Assembly: GCF_026914185.1 (NCBI RefSeq)
Contig: NC_070558.1
Coordinates: 5,084,001-5,148,000, forward strand
Direction of reading: 5' to 3'
Origin: Puccinia triticina
Lineage: Eukaryota; Basidiomycota; Pucciniomycetes; Pucciniales; Pucciniaceae
DNA: 64,000 nucleotides
Each line of letters begins with the position of its first letter. Within the stretch, counting starts at the first letter, position 1. The translations under genes and the position numbers were made by a program. Below the pieces are notes generated by a model that made no database searches, had not been told where the DNA came from, and saw only the letters and a list, made by a program, of their open reading frames with translations. Below are positions 21,867 to 32,320 of this stretch, piece by piece.

Positions 21867-22542
21867 TCTGATGGCTGTCTGATAAAAAAAAAAGTAGGTA
21901 TTCTTGGTCAGGTATCTCGATAGAAGTCAAAATTTCGACTGATTTATATAGACCTTTCAACATAAAGCTCAGCTCCAACGACTGGACAAACTTCAGCTAT
22001 AACCTATCTTCATTCTTCTGCCACACTTACTTCAACCCTCCTAATCTCTCACATCCCCAAGCATTCAAATCAATTGATGATCAGGTCTCGGAGGAAGCAT
22101 TATTCTTTCGTGTGGCATATAGGGACTCAAGAAATGTCTTGAATTGCATCAACAGCCTCGGTCGGACTCTCACTCCCCGAGAGCATGTCTCTCACTCAAC
22201 TTCTTCCCCTGACCCCTTTGGGCCTTGAAAGTCTCCTAAGCCAAACCCAAAATCTACTATTTTTCAGAGGGATGATTTCCTCAATGCTAGAAAAGCACAC
22301 TCAGTCGCAGTAAGCTCTCTGGTTGTGTTCACGGTTTTTTTTTTTCCTGTCTAGTGGTTTACTTGAGGAACATGGAAGACTCAATATTATTGGCAAAGAT
22401 TTGTCAAATATAACTCGTTATAGATACTTTGGAAAACTGAGACCCAAATTTAGCACAAATAAAAAATTAATAACAGGCAAATTCCAGAAGCATTTCTGCA
22501 GCCGACCGGACAGGGGAGCGCGACCAACTTGGCTATTCGACG
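21867..22542. other. COQ1 upstream region
   Basis: No ORF of note. It should contain the COQ1 promoter, read leftward. Part near 22200-22260 is pyrimidine-rich on the plus strand. No specific regulatory site can be named. Confidence 0.4.
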
Positions 22543-22640
22543 TAGAGATGGCAATCAGGCAGGTACCCGGCACCCCTCGCATCCACTACGCACCCGCCAG
22601 GGGGTGCCGGGTGTAAGGTTTTGGTGAAAAAACAACCCGG
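22543..22640 (+). repeat. Truncated end of the GGTACCCG-type hAT element
   Basis: Begins TAGAGATGGCAATCAGG and continues with GGTACCCGGCACCC and CACCCGCC motifs, as in the left end of the complete element at 26914-28021. No right end is present. It abuts the gypsy fragment. Confidence 0.6.
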
Positions 22641-22880
22641 TATAAGGGATTCCGGCACATTTGTCGGAGGACTTAACCGAGAGGTTGTAATGTATGATTG
22701 TGTACAGGAAAATTGTGAACTTTCCTGCAATGAAGCTTTGTCGCTTACAGATGAGTTTTCGGACGTGTTTGTCACAGAATCTTTGGCGTGCCTTCCCCCT
22801 CATAGAGGGCAGTTCTACTGTGAGGTTAACCTTAAGAGTGGAGCGGTTCCTCCATTCGGCAAGATGTACAATCTAAGCAT
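22641..22880 (+). pseudogene. Gypsy pol fragment, inverted arm
   Basis: Encodes about 80 residues from between protease and reverse transcriptase of a Ty3/gypsy element (GLNREVVMYDCVQENCE, LTDEFSDVFVTESLA, GKMYNLS). It is a near-identical inverse of 22972-23215, with about 95 bp between them. Confidence 0.75.
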
Positions 22881-22971
22881 AGGCGCCGCCGCCGAAGAAG
22901 ACAATAACCTAATAAACCCTTTAGCAAGACTTTTGTCAATATAAGTCTTCAACTCGTCCCTTTCAGACTTG

Positions 22972-23881
22972 CTTAGATTGTACATCTTGCCGAATGGAGG
23001 AACCACTCCACTCTTAAGGTTAACCTCACAGTCAAACTGCCCTCTATGAGGGGGAAGGCACACCAAAGATTCTGTGACAAACACGTCCGAAAACTCATCT
23101 GTAAGCAACAAAGCTTCATTGCAGGAAATTTCACAATTTTCCTGTACACAATCATACATTACAACCTCTCTGTTAAGTCCTCCGACATATGTGCCGGAAT
23201 CCCTTAACCACAAATTCCCTAATACTAAATCTGCAGAAGCTAATTTAGTTAAATGGAGAGTAACATGTGAACAAAGAGTTGAACCGCAAGTCGTAGGGAT
23301 CAAAATATCCCCTTTTACATAAGAAACTATATCTCCAGAGGCCGCCGATGTCCCATTGAAGGACTTGCATTGCAAGCCCACAGCCATCGGAAATGTTTCT
23401 ATTTTAATCTTCCTGGCAAAATCAATGTCAATAAAAGAGGCGGATGCGCCAGAATCAACCAAAGCATAAACATCAGCCTTGTGATCCTTGTCTATTAGCA
23501 AAGCACCATTAAAGACAGGGTTTTCATTGGCCCGAAAGGATCTCTTAACAAAATGGGCCTGCTTACAATCACTGGTGTTCATCTTATCCGCCATGCAGGC
23601 ATTGAAAAAGATTTTACCAGCCGTCATTTCTTTGGTGTTGATAGCGTTGGCAGACAAGGCTGGATCCTCAACAAGAGATTGTGATTGTTCCACAGAATCC
23701 GCGACACGCCGCTTGAAAGGGAAGCCGTCCACTTCCGCCAAAGATTGAAGCTTCTTGCCTTTATCAACCCTGCCCATCGGCGAAGGAGAACAACTTGGAA
23801 CCAGCTTTGCTGGAGGTTTTGGCCGAGTGGTGTCAGGTTGTGGTTCTGCTACTCTTAGCTTTATCATACCTGCTGGTGTCA
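22972..23881 (-). pseudogene. Ty3/gypsy protease and RT start
   Basis: On the minus strand this piece starts near MIKLRVAEPQPD and includes a retropepsin core with the active-site motif YALVDSGASASFID (about 23470-23430). A linker follows, then the start of the RT domain up to KGFIRLLSSSAAAP, where the sequence runs into the inverted copy. The frame is open, but the rest of pol is missing. It was originally joined to the gag at 24475-24062. Confidence 0.8.
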
Positions 23882-24061
23882 CTCATTCATGACCTGTCAT
23901 TTACAGGTCTTACCCTCAATTAGGGATCTTCATGTGACACCAGTGGATGTTCATTCACCCACCTGCAGCCATTCATATCCAAACGTCCTTAGTACAGTGG
24001 TTAGTACACTTGACATGGATATAAGAGACATGGGTTCAACTCCCATAGGACACATAATATT
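23882..24061. mobile_element. About 180 bp insertion carrying a tRNA-like sequence
   Basis: This stretch separates gag (ending ..CETP) from pol (..TPAGMIKL) of the minus-strand gypsy element. Removing it would rejoin the frame. The boundary bases ACTCCA / ACACCA may be a 5-6 bp target duplication. Inside are an inverted pair CTGGTGTCAC / GTGACACCAG (23872-23881 and about 23936-23945) and the tRNA-like segment. Unlike classic SINEs, the tRNA-like part is at the far end of the insert. Confidence 0.55.
23985..24053 (+). tRNA. tRNA-like sequence inside gypsy insertion
   Basis: About 69 nt: acceptor GTCCT/AGGAC, A box TAGTACAGTGGTTAGTAC with a GTAC/GTAC D stem, an anticodon arm CTTGA..ATAAG of poor pairing, and T arm ATGGG-TTCAACT-CCCAT with a good B box. 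Probably a tRNA-derived repeat. The amino acid cannot be assigned safely. Confidence 0.45.
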
Positions 24062-24475
24062 TTATGGAGTTTCACAAGTGGAACCGCCGCTTCTCTTCGA
24101 TAAATTCTCTGGAGCCCATTTGGAATCACTTTGCCTGGAACCCCCTTTGCGCTTCCAAACCAATCCCCCCCATTCCTTCCACAACAATTGCAACATATCG
24201 GACATGTCCATTTTCATTTCCTTGCTGAGCGTACAACCACGAGCTTGATAGTGTGCTTCATCGAAAGCACCGCCGCATTGAATGCAAATATTTTGATCAA
24301 CACATTCTTGTTGGAAGTCGGTGTGCGAGAAGTCTGCCTCTTTCATAGCCAAAGCCATCTCGTCGACATCCATGGCATCATCAGGAAGCTTGACTGGCGG
24401 CTGGAAGTGTTGGACTGGCGTATATTCTATGTCAAGGTGGCCGATAAAGCTAATCAGCTGTTTGTGGGATATCAA
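24062..24475 (-). pseudogene. Ty3/gypsy gag C-terminal fragment with zinc knuckle
   Basis: The minus-strand frame reads IGHLDIEYTPVQHFQPP, an acidic DDAMDVDEMAL stretch and a Cys/His segment (CIQCGGAFDEAHYQARGC), then a basic helical tail before the insertion. It belongs to the same element as 22972-23881. The 5' part is cut off at about 24475, where a plus-strand RT piece begins. Confidence 0.65.
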
Positions 24476-24655
24476 ATTTTAAATAATATGACAGTGCGGG
24501 ATTCTTATCCTCTCCCGCTTATTGCTCACCTCCTTAATAACCTGCAGGGTTGTAGGTTCCTTTCAAAGATTGATCTCAAGGGGGCGTTTAATCTTCTGCG
24601 GGTTGCGGATGTGATATTACTAGCCAAGGTGAACAACACCATCCTCATAAATTGA
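24430..24655 (+). pseudogene. Ty3/gypsy RT palm fragment
   Basis: The plus-strand frame contains NMTVRDSYPLPLI, then FLSKIDLKGAFNLLRV, the conserved gypsy RT region 3-4. It then runs into unrelated sequence. It joins the minus-strand gag head to head, so the locus was rearranged after insertion. Confidence 0.75.
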
Positions 24656-24761
24656 GGAGGGTGTTGGGAGCTCAACAAGCTGCGGGAAAAGGTAAGCTAA
24701 GCGAACCAGATTCTGCAGTCCAAAGCTGTGCCGCGGAAAATGAAAATACTGATACATCAAA

Positions 24762-25117
24762 ATGATGAATACAGTTTCTGCATCTGCGAGCCGCAAAAAC
24801 CAACACGTGGAGAATCCCGGTCAGATACCTTTAGCAGAGAGAATCTCAGCTCACACCAAAGGTGAGTAGCGAGTTCAATCACTAGGTGGTAGAGATGATT
24901 AGCTGAAAGCTTCATTCCCTTCTGTAGTACTCAAAGACACACAGGAAAAGACCGAACAAACCATTGAATCTTCTCAAAGAGAAGAAACGGAAAAAGGTGA
25001 GTCAGCAAGTGTAACACTACGTTTAAAAGAAACAAAAGGCTAAAGGAGCTGCATCTACGTTGATCTGAACCAGACGCCGTTGCACAACTCCTACGCCATT
25101 TTGCTGAAGCCAATTAG
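24762..25117 (+). CDS. Small three-exon ORF, 70 residues, unknown
   Basis: Exons 24762-24861, 24928-24996 and 25074-25117, with two well-formed introns of 66 and 77 nt (GTGAGTAG..TCTGTAG and GTGAGTC..AACCAG). Both joins keep frame and end at TAG. The protein is polar and Glu/Gln-rich, ending AVAQLLRHFAEAN. No family is recognised. It may be the 5' leader exons of a retroelement or a short host gene. The stop could also be premature, because the frame stays similar after it. Confidence 0.4.
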
Positions 25118-25300
25118 GCCAGAGAATAAGAAACAAAAACTTTCTATCCAAGTAAGACAAGGAGGTCGTTATAATCCTGGCAAAGCAAGGGCTAACGCTG
25201 TATGTATGACTTTACAGTTTGCTACCAGCAAACAGGAAGACTATCCTCAAATCTTATTCCTTAAACGAATTTGCTTTCATCTTAGAAAAGTAGACAGCGG
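25118..25300. other. Short non-coding interval
   Basis: Ends with the 8 bp target copy GACAGCGG (25293-25300) of the adjacent MITE. Possibly the left part of the copia 5' LTR or leader. Confidence 0.35.
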
Positions 25301-25707
25301 CAAAAATGGGAGGTTACGCTACCCGTAACGGTAGCGTAACAAAAACGTAATGGAATCCTTGCCATTATCGTTACAATGACGGCGGCTAAGCTTCCGTTAC
25401 GTTTTCTTTAATTTTTCTCCCTCTCTTCCTAGCCTTGTTACATTATCCCTTGCAATTATAGAAGGATAAACTGCGCAAAAAAGGGGATTTTCCCCCCTTT
25501 TATGGCATTTTTACCTCTGGTAATGCAATTAACGCATTATCTCCGTTATTTTTCTGGGCATTGAGGGTAAAAACACCCTCTGTTATGTTACTCACCAGCC
25601 CAAGGATCAATGTTACCAGATAACGGTAACGCGTTATCTGGTAACGGTGGGAAGTTACGTTACGAAAATCCCTCTAGATATTGTAACGTATGTAACTTCC
25701 CATCATT
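25301..25707. mobile_element. GTTACG-motif hAT-type MITE
   Basis: 407 bp with ends CAAAAATGGGAGGTTACGC / ..GTAACTTCCCATCATT and the 8 bp duplication GACAGCGG (25293-25300, 25708-25715), as made by hAT transposases. The body repeats GTTACG, GTAACG and TAACGGTAAC over and over. No ORF. Confidence 0.85.
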
Positions 25708-25715
25708 GACAGCGG

Positions 25716-25891
25716 TCATTTGTTCCGCTTTTAGGTAACTCATATATGCTATCATTGCTCTTATACTTGTAATTAGATTATACACATGTTTATCTAATCA
25801 CAAGCTGTTAGTCCTTTGAGTTCTTTCAGATTCACAGTCTCGTGCTACAAACGCAGCCTCAGGACCAAAAGACTAGGAGCGGGATGCAGTA
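25716..25891 (+). other. Leader of the copia element
   Basis: AT-rich stretch up to the gag ATG at 25892. It probably holds part of the 5' LTR and the primer site. LTR borders could not be fixed because no matching 3' LTR remains. Confidence 0.4.
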
Positions 25892-25918
25892 ATGGCCGAT
25901 TCCAAAGGCGAGTCAAGC

Positions 25919-26334
25919 AACAGTGAAATAGATACAATGCGCGCATCGATATCGGGCCATATCACATCAACAATACCACCCAATACTGTGCATCAAATCA
26001 CATCGTCTTGGAAGGCCAATGCAATATGCATCATTCAAAGCGCATTGCTTGAGCGTTGCAATACAGGCTTTTTGTTGGATGTGCATCGGTTTAACTGATG
26101 CAATGCCAATATTTATTGGTATATCTGCACCTATATTGGTTGTATCGCATCACATCAACTCTACAATGCAATGCAAGGTTTTCTCACCCGCTGTATCAAT
26201 CAAGCAATGCAATGCCAATGCGATGCATTGGTTTTGTAATGCAATACAGCAGATTAGCAATATGGTGCATTGCCCCAACGATGCAATACCGATAAATGTG
26301 CAATATCGCATTGTATCACATTTGTTTCACTAAT
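25919..26334. mobile_element. ATGCAATGC-motif hAT-type MITE in copia gag
   Basis: 416 bp with inverted ends AGTGAAAtAg..GATACAATGCG / CGCATTGTATC..TTTCACT. Target duplication GAGTCAAGC (25910-25918, 26335-26343; 8-9 bp). Inner sequence is saturated with GCAATGC, GCATTG and GATGCAAT steps. It lies between codons 9 and 10 of the copia gag. Confidence 0.85.
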
Positions 26335-26913
26335 GAGTCAAGCGACTCAAACATTGCTGGCAAACCAACGATGAAAGTCCCAAAATTCACAGGCAAAAAC
26401 TTTGAAATTTGGGAGAAGAAAATTTGAATGGTGCTTGCTGAATTCAACCTTGAGCATTTTATTGACACTCCCCTGCTGGACATGACAAAGAAAACAAAGG
26501 CAAAAGCACAAAAGGCCGCTAATCTACTCTGTGCAAATCTCACGGATGGAGTTTTCAATACCATCGTCAAGAAGGACAATTTGAAGAATACCTACGAACT
26601 TTGGCAGATGTTCAAATCTGTGTACGCCTTGGACTCTATCCTGGCAAGCTACAAGGTTTGGGCAAAATGGGAAGACACCCAGTTCAATGATAATATGGCA
26701 GTGTATATAATTGGGATTGAGGAGTGTCTCACCAAGTTTGACTCTCTGGGGATGATAGTACCGGATTTTGTGATTTGCTGCAGTATCATAAGCCAAATAA
26801 CCAAAAAACGGCCATTCCTCATGCAGAGCCTATTTGGTGATCTTGACTCTCTCGGCAAACCCAAATTCGTGATCAATTGTCTTCGAGAAGTGGGGCGTTT
26901 TGAACAAACCAAT

Positions 26914-28021
26914 TAGAGATGGCAAACAGGTACCCGCGCGGCGGTACCCGGCACCCGCCGGCGGGTACTCATCAGGGTGGCGGGTACCGCCGCCGCGGGT
27001 GCCAAGTACGGGTACGGGTGTCCGTTTTTGTGCAATTTTTAGGCGGGTACCCGGGTACCGCCGTTTGATACCCGCCAATAATGCTACCTTTTTCCCGCTG
27101 TGGATGTCCCCGCCCCCCTGTCCTGTGTGATATCCCCGGCTGCGGCTCCACCAGCTGGCCGAGAGAGATCAGGAGAGATCCCTCTTGGAGAGCTGGTGCA
27201 TGCATGTATATCAGCCCAGCCTCTTGGCGAGCTTGTAAATACATGTACACATGCTTGCCAAGAGGGAACACTGGTATGCCCACACCAGCTCGCCGAGAGG
27301 AATCCCTCTCGGCGAGCAGCCTCTGGGCGAGCAGCCTCTTGGCGAGCAGCCTCTCGGCGAGCAGGTATTCACACACCAGCTCGCCGGGAGGAATCCCTCT
27401 CGGTGAGCAGGTATACACACACCAGCTCGCCAAGAGGGATTCCTCTCGGCGAGCAGGTATACATATACCAGCTCGCCGGTGCCCAAGAGGGATCCCTCTC
27501 GGCGAGCTGGTATACATATACCAGCTCGCGGCCCCCAAGAGGAATCCCTCTGGGCAAGCTAGTGAATGTACCTGCTCGCCGAGAGCAATCCCTCTTGGGC
27601 ACCGGCGAATTGGTATATGTATACCTGCTTGCCGAGAGGAATCCCTCTTGGCGAGCTGGTGTGTGTATACCAGTGCTCGCCGAGAGGAATCCCTCTCGGC
27701 GAACTGGTGTTGTGTATACCAGTGCTCGCCAAGAGGAATCTCTCTTGGCGAGCTGGTACGTATACTTGCTCACCAAGATGAATCCCCTCTCGGCGGCAGG
27801 TATGCGGATACCAGCTCGCCGAGGCCCAAGAGGGATTCCTCTTGGTGAGCAGGTATGTACATACAAAAAATTAACTTGGCGGGTACCGCCGGTACCCGCC
27901 AAAAATACCCGGGTACCGCCGCCGCGGGTGCCAAGTACGAGTACGGGTATCTGTTTTGGGCCAAAAAAGCAGGCGGTACCCGGACACGCGGCGGGTACCC
28001 GGGTACCGATTGCCATCTCTA
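26914..28021. mobile_element. GGTACCCG-motif hAT-type element in copia gag
   Basis: 1108 bp with identical ends TAGAGATGGCAA / TTGCCATCTCTA and 8 bp duplication AAACCAAT (26906-26913, 28022-28029). About 150 bp at each end repeats GGTACCCG/CGGGTACC. The middle (27170-27860) is a separate tandem palindrome array. No transposase is present. Long open frames on both strands are by-products of the repeat period. Confidence 0.9.
27170..27860. repeat. Tandem palindrome array, TCGCCGAGAGG type
   Basis: About 14 units of 40-50 bp. Each is a near-perfect palindrome such as GCTCGCCGAGAGG-AATC-CCTCTCGGCGAGC, joined by ATGTATAC/GTATACAC linkers. It shares the AGAGG..CCTCT core with the CCGGTCATCAAGAGG arrays although the arms differ. 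Confidence 0.85.
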
Positions 28022-31000
28022 AAACCAATAAGCGGAAAGCTCCGGAAACCAGCTCCAGTGGCACTACGGCCACAGCTCTTGCAAAGAACGTGCCAAACAA
28101 GAAGAAGAAACCCTACGTGCCAATCACATGCACCGGTGACAAGCACAGTCCAGCTTCCAATCATTCGGAAGACGCCTGCTGGACGCTTCATCCATGCCTT
28201 TACAATTTACATCTCGAGAAGCAAAAGGCGAGGAAAGAGAAGGGCTCTGGATATCACACCACCATGAGCAAGGCGGGCGAAATGCTCAACAGAAAGTAAT
28301 ATTTGACCATCCTTCAGTTACCTGTTGAGTACAAATGAACCACAGTCCCAATTGACAATTCTCGACTCTGGAGCAAGCAATCACATGCTCACATCCCTTG
28401 GGTACTTCAAACAAACTAGCCCGGTATGCATTGGTATTGCAACAGAAGCGGTTCTGCCGAACTGATAGCTACTGCCAGAGGGGAAGCTACTTTGCCTTTA
28501 GCCAACGGTGGCACCTTAATGCTCTTGGACACTCTATATGTGCCAAATCTCACGCGTAACCTGGTCTTGCTTGTACAACTGATGCGGACGAGAGCGCTTA
28601 TACAGCAAGGTCTCAATGGGTTTGCGGTGAAGATTGATGATGGTCAGCCTATTGCGGTAGACATTAGCAATGACCTCCTCAAAATCAAAGGAGTGCTGGA
28701 TCCAATCAATCTGGAATTAGGCACAATGGCGAAGGCAGCGACGCAGCCTTCTGACTTCATCAAGTGGCACAACCGTCTCCGTCATGCTTGCTTGGCTCGG
28801 ATCTCAGCTGCAATTCCAACTCCCCCAGATCTGACTAAAACACGCACATGCAATGCGTGTATGCAAGGAAAGCTAGTTCAACAAACCTTTAAGAGCCAGT
28901 TCAAGCCAACGAGTGCTCTATTGGAGGTGGTACATGGAGATTTGGTTGGCCCAATTTCACCTGCAACAAACGCTGGTGCACGATACTTTCTTACTCTTGT
29001 CAATCAGCACACAGGGTACATTCACACCATAATTCTAAAAGAGAAAAGTCAAGCTACTGAGGCAATTACCTCCTTCAAGACCCTGTTTGAAAATCAAACG
29101 GGATACAGAATGAAGAAACTTCTCACAGACGGAGGGGGCAAATTCTGTAACAAGCTGCTGAGTGACCTCATTCTTGAATCAGGTATCCAGCACAATGTGG
29201 CACCACCATACACGCCACAAAATAATGGCTTGGCGGAGTGAGCAAATTGGACAATCATTGATATGACAAGGTGCATGATCATGCAGTCAAACCTAGCGCC
29301 CAAGTGGTGGGCAGAGGTGGTGCAAACTGCTACGGCAACAAAAAATTGTCTGCCGTCCTTGTCAAGAAGTAAAAAGTCCCCGGTCAAACTGCTATTCAAA
29401 ACGCCGCTGAACATGAACTTCTTCAAGCCATTTGGCTGTTGAGTCTGGATAGTAAAGCTGAAACAGAATCGTCTAGAAAAATTCAGCGCAATCTCCTGGG
29501 AAGGAGTACTTCTAGGCTACAAAAATGATTACTCTTTGTACAAGGTCTGTTGACTTGAAGACAAACAAGTCCTTACAGTTAAACATGCTCACTTCAACAA
29601 GCCGACGTTTCTGGAATGTGGAGCGCAAAGGAGAAGCTTTAATCTCTCAAACGGTGATTGTCTACCCGTGTTCAAATCTGAAGCCAATTTTCCGTTTGAC
29701 AAGGAGGAGCTTGATCTGTGTGAAGAAGCTGAAGGACGAGAGGAACAGGCCGAACTTGAAGCAATTGTTGGAAGCCTGCGTAAAAGAGAACCGGAGAACA
29801 CTGATGCTTAGAACTCAAGTTCATGGGAGGACGAAAATGACAAGCAACCAGCAAGACCAATAATTGGTGATATTGATCAGAGAAACATTGTTGAAGGCAA
29901 GCAAGAAAGAAAACAAGTGTACACAGTTACAGTCTCAATAGAATTAAAAAACCACAAGCAGGCCATGATGTGTTCCGAAAATCTTAGCTGTAAGGAGGCG
30001 GAGTTGAAGGAGATCAATAACATGAAGAAGCACAATGTCTGGATTGTTTGAGTGCGAGTTGAAAGTGATGACCCAATTCTGGCAACCTGGGCCTACAGGA
30101 AGAAGCTTGGGTTGGAAAATCAAGTCATTGAGTTTAAAGCGTGCATCTGTACGCAGGGGTTCAAGCAAGTCCACGGTCTGAACTTTGAGGCGATGTATGC
30201 GCCAACGGGGAAGCAAGCCTCACTTTGTTACTTGCTTTCTTTTGCAGTAAACCATGGACTGCTAATTCACCAGCTAGACGTGTGCAGTGCCTTTCTAAAG
30301 TGCCCATTAGAGGATGAGGTAACCCTACTGCCACCGCAAGGTCTGGAATGGCCCCCAAACTCTGTCTTGGAACTAAAAAAGGCTATTTACAGCCTTAAGC
30401 AAGCTCCGCTTGTCTGGTATAAACGCCTGTCAAGCTACCTCATCTCACTTGGATTCAGCACGGCTCTCTTGGATCCATGCGTCTTTTGGCAACCTGCAGC
30501 GCTGGGAAAGCCGGCCACGTGGATTTTCGCGCACGTTGATGACCTATTCATAATAAGCAAGCAACCAGAAATCTTCAAAGTGGAAATGGAGAAAGAGTTC
30601 AACATAAAATACATGGGTCAAGTGGAATTTCTTCTAGTGATGAATATTGAGCGATTCAACGGCGGAATTCAAGTCAATCAAAAACAATATATTGACTGAA
30701 AGCTAGCTGGATTTGGATTTGAAGATCTCCATCCGGCGTCGTGTCCACTAAATCCAAGAGAATACCTGAAGAAAGCGACGGCGGCGGAAGTGAAAGCGTT
30801 TGAGGATCTAGAAGTGAACTACAGGGCACTAGTGGGGTCGTTGAATTACCTCAGTATTCTGACAAGGCCAGACATCGCGTATGGAGTAAGCACACTATCT
30901 CAATACCTTGAAAAGCCAGGCATCAAGCACTATCAGGCGGCGGTGCAAGTCTTTTGTTATCTAAAAGGGACTTGGAACATTGGCCTAACATACGTGAAGG

Positions 31001-31399
31001 GAGAAGAATCTTGGGTGCATGCAAATGTTGACGCTGATTGGAGCAATTGTCCGGACACCAGACGGTTGACAACCGGTTTTGTGGTACTGACCGGGAAGCA
31101 TTTAATCAACTGGAAGTCAACTAAACAGCCTACGGTCTCACTTTCAACAACTGAGGCGGAATACAAGGCTCTTTCGGATCTTGGAAGAGACTTGGTGTGG
31201 TTTGCAAATCTAGGGGATGAAACACAAACACTCCCGACGCTCAAAAACATTATGGTGAACATCGACAACCGTGGAGCAATAGATCTGGCGAAATGTCAGC
31301 CTTAGACATAGTTGTTGTGGGTGTGGAGACTGATGTGACAATGCTCTTGATGGGTGATGTTTCAACAGAAATATTTGACCTATGGACACAAACAGCCGG

Positions 31400-32320
31400 T
31401 TAGGAATTTTTTGTACATGTGGATAATAACGTTTTTGCCATCTTGAACCGCGTTGAAGGCTCTCCTGATTGAATCTTCTTGAGCAGGTGAAAGAACCTGA
31501 AAGTTTTGTTGAAGGAAAAAAGGATCAATAAGCAATGTTGATTCCTGATTGACAGGAAATTGTGTGTTTTTCTTATGCTCACCGGGCCCTTGAGGTTCTT
31601 GAGCCGGGTCTCCTTGAGCTGCTCCAGCCGGGCCACCAGCTTGGGCACCTCCAACAGCTTCTGCTCCAACGCCTGTCCACAGCACACACACCCCCATCAT
31701 CAACAAAACCAGACTTGCAACGGGGTAGGGACAGAACCGACCTGTTTTCCTTCCTGCAGGGCCAGCCGCTTCTCCGCGTCCAGCTGGGTGAAGCAGTGCC
31801 CGCCCTCGCCGTCGTACTGCAAGATATACCTACCAAGCAAAAACAGATGAGCGGAGAGGCGGGTGGAGGGGAGGGGGAAGAGGGGGCCAACTTGTGGTAC
31901 TTCCACAGCAACGGACGGTGCGACACCGCCAGCAGAGTGATCCCAAGAGAGGTGGCGTGTTCGTACATGATCTTCTCCACAGCGAGCGTGACCGCGGACG
32001 TGCATTTGTTGAAAATAGCATACTAGCAACAACATGTGAGTGGGGCAGAGTAAGCAACCCATGCCATTGGGAATAGAGGGAAGGAGTACCTTGTGGGAAT
32101 GGTAGTAGAGTCTGCAGATGGCGAGCCGCTGCTTATCGCCGCCGCCGAGCGCATCTCGCCATTCCCGGACGACGTCCCAGCCGCCCTTGCGCTGGACAAT
32201 GGTGTCCAAGTTGACGATGGCAAGGATGCGGAGGAGGTCGTCGTTGGATACGCCGCGGGCGGCCATGTCTGCGCGCGAGTCAGGATAGATGAGCTGGTCG
32301 CGCAGGGTGCCCAGTCCAAG
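31400..32320 (-). pseudogene. ABCD (PXA-type) transporter pseudogene, C-terminal half
   Basis: The family imports long-chain acyl groups into peroxisomes for beta-oxidation. On the minus strand the exons read LGTLRDQLIYPDS, REWRDALGGGDKQRLAICR (signature motif, normally LSGGEKQR), then after a roughly 73 nt intron [19 protein letters not shown]. Next come [17 protein letters not shown] with the switch His, and [10 protein letters not shown] with the C-terminal coiled tail. The Walker B stretch should be AILDECTSAV. Here Asp and the catalytic Glu are Asn and Lys, both G-to-A type changes. With the signature change and the 5.6 kb insertion, the gene is dead. The left limit at 31400 is approximate. 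Confidence 0.8.

Larger units (their letters stand above)
25892..31305 (+). pseudogene. Ty1/copia gag-pol pseudogene with two nested insertions
   Basis: Gag starts at 25892 and is cut after codon 9 by a MITE (25919-26334). It resumes at 26344 and is cut again at 26913 by a 1.1 kb element, then continues from 28030 to a knuckle-like CTGDKHSP..HSEDACW. Removing each insert plus one target copy restores the frame. Pol: protease TILDSGASNHML (28358-28393), a frameshift near 28430, integrase with HNRLRH..CNAC, HGDLVGP, LLTDGGGKF and QNNGLAE, RT with FAHVDDLFI (30529-30555), and RNase H with DADW, TEAEY and DNRGAI. In-frame stops: TGA at 26425, 29239, 29440, 29551, 30049 and 30697, and one TAG at 29809. 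The 3' end is missing after RNase H. Confidence 0.88.

Noticed and set aside
22815..23882. Single 355-codon minus-strand ORF as one protein
   Set aside because: The last part is read through the inverted duplicate of the same sequence. The real homology to gypsy pol ends near 22972.
25310..25700. Telomere- or centromere-like repeat because of TAACG motifs
   Set aside because: The segment is bounded by inverted ends and an 8 bp target duplication, so it is a transposable element.
27170..27860. CRISPR array
   Set aside because: Units are palindromes that diverge along their whole length with no constant repeat plus unique spacers. The genome is eukaryotic and no cas genes are present. The same applies to the CCGGTCATCAAGAGG arrays.
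27081..28299. Long open frames on both strands (up to about 400 codons)
   Set aside because: They run through a tandem palindrome array and across a transposon border into copia gag. The repeated peptide pattern comes from the DNA repeat, not from a protein gene.
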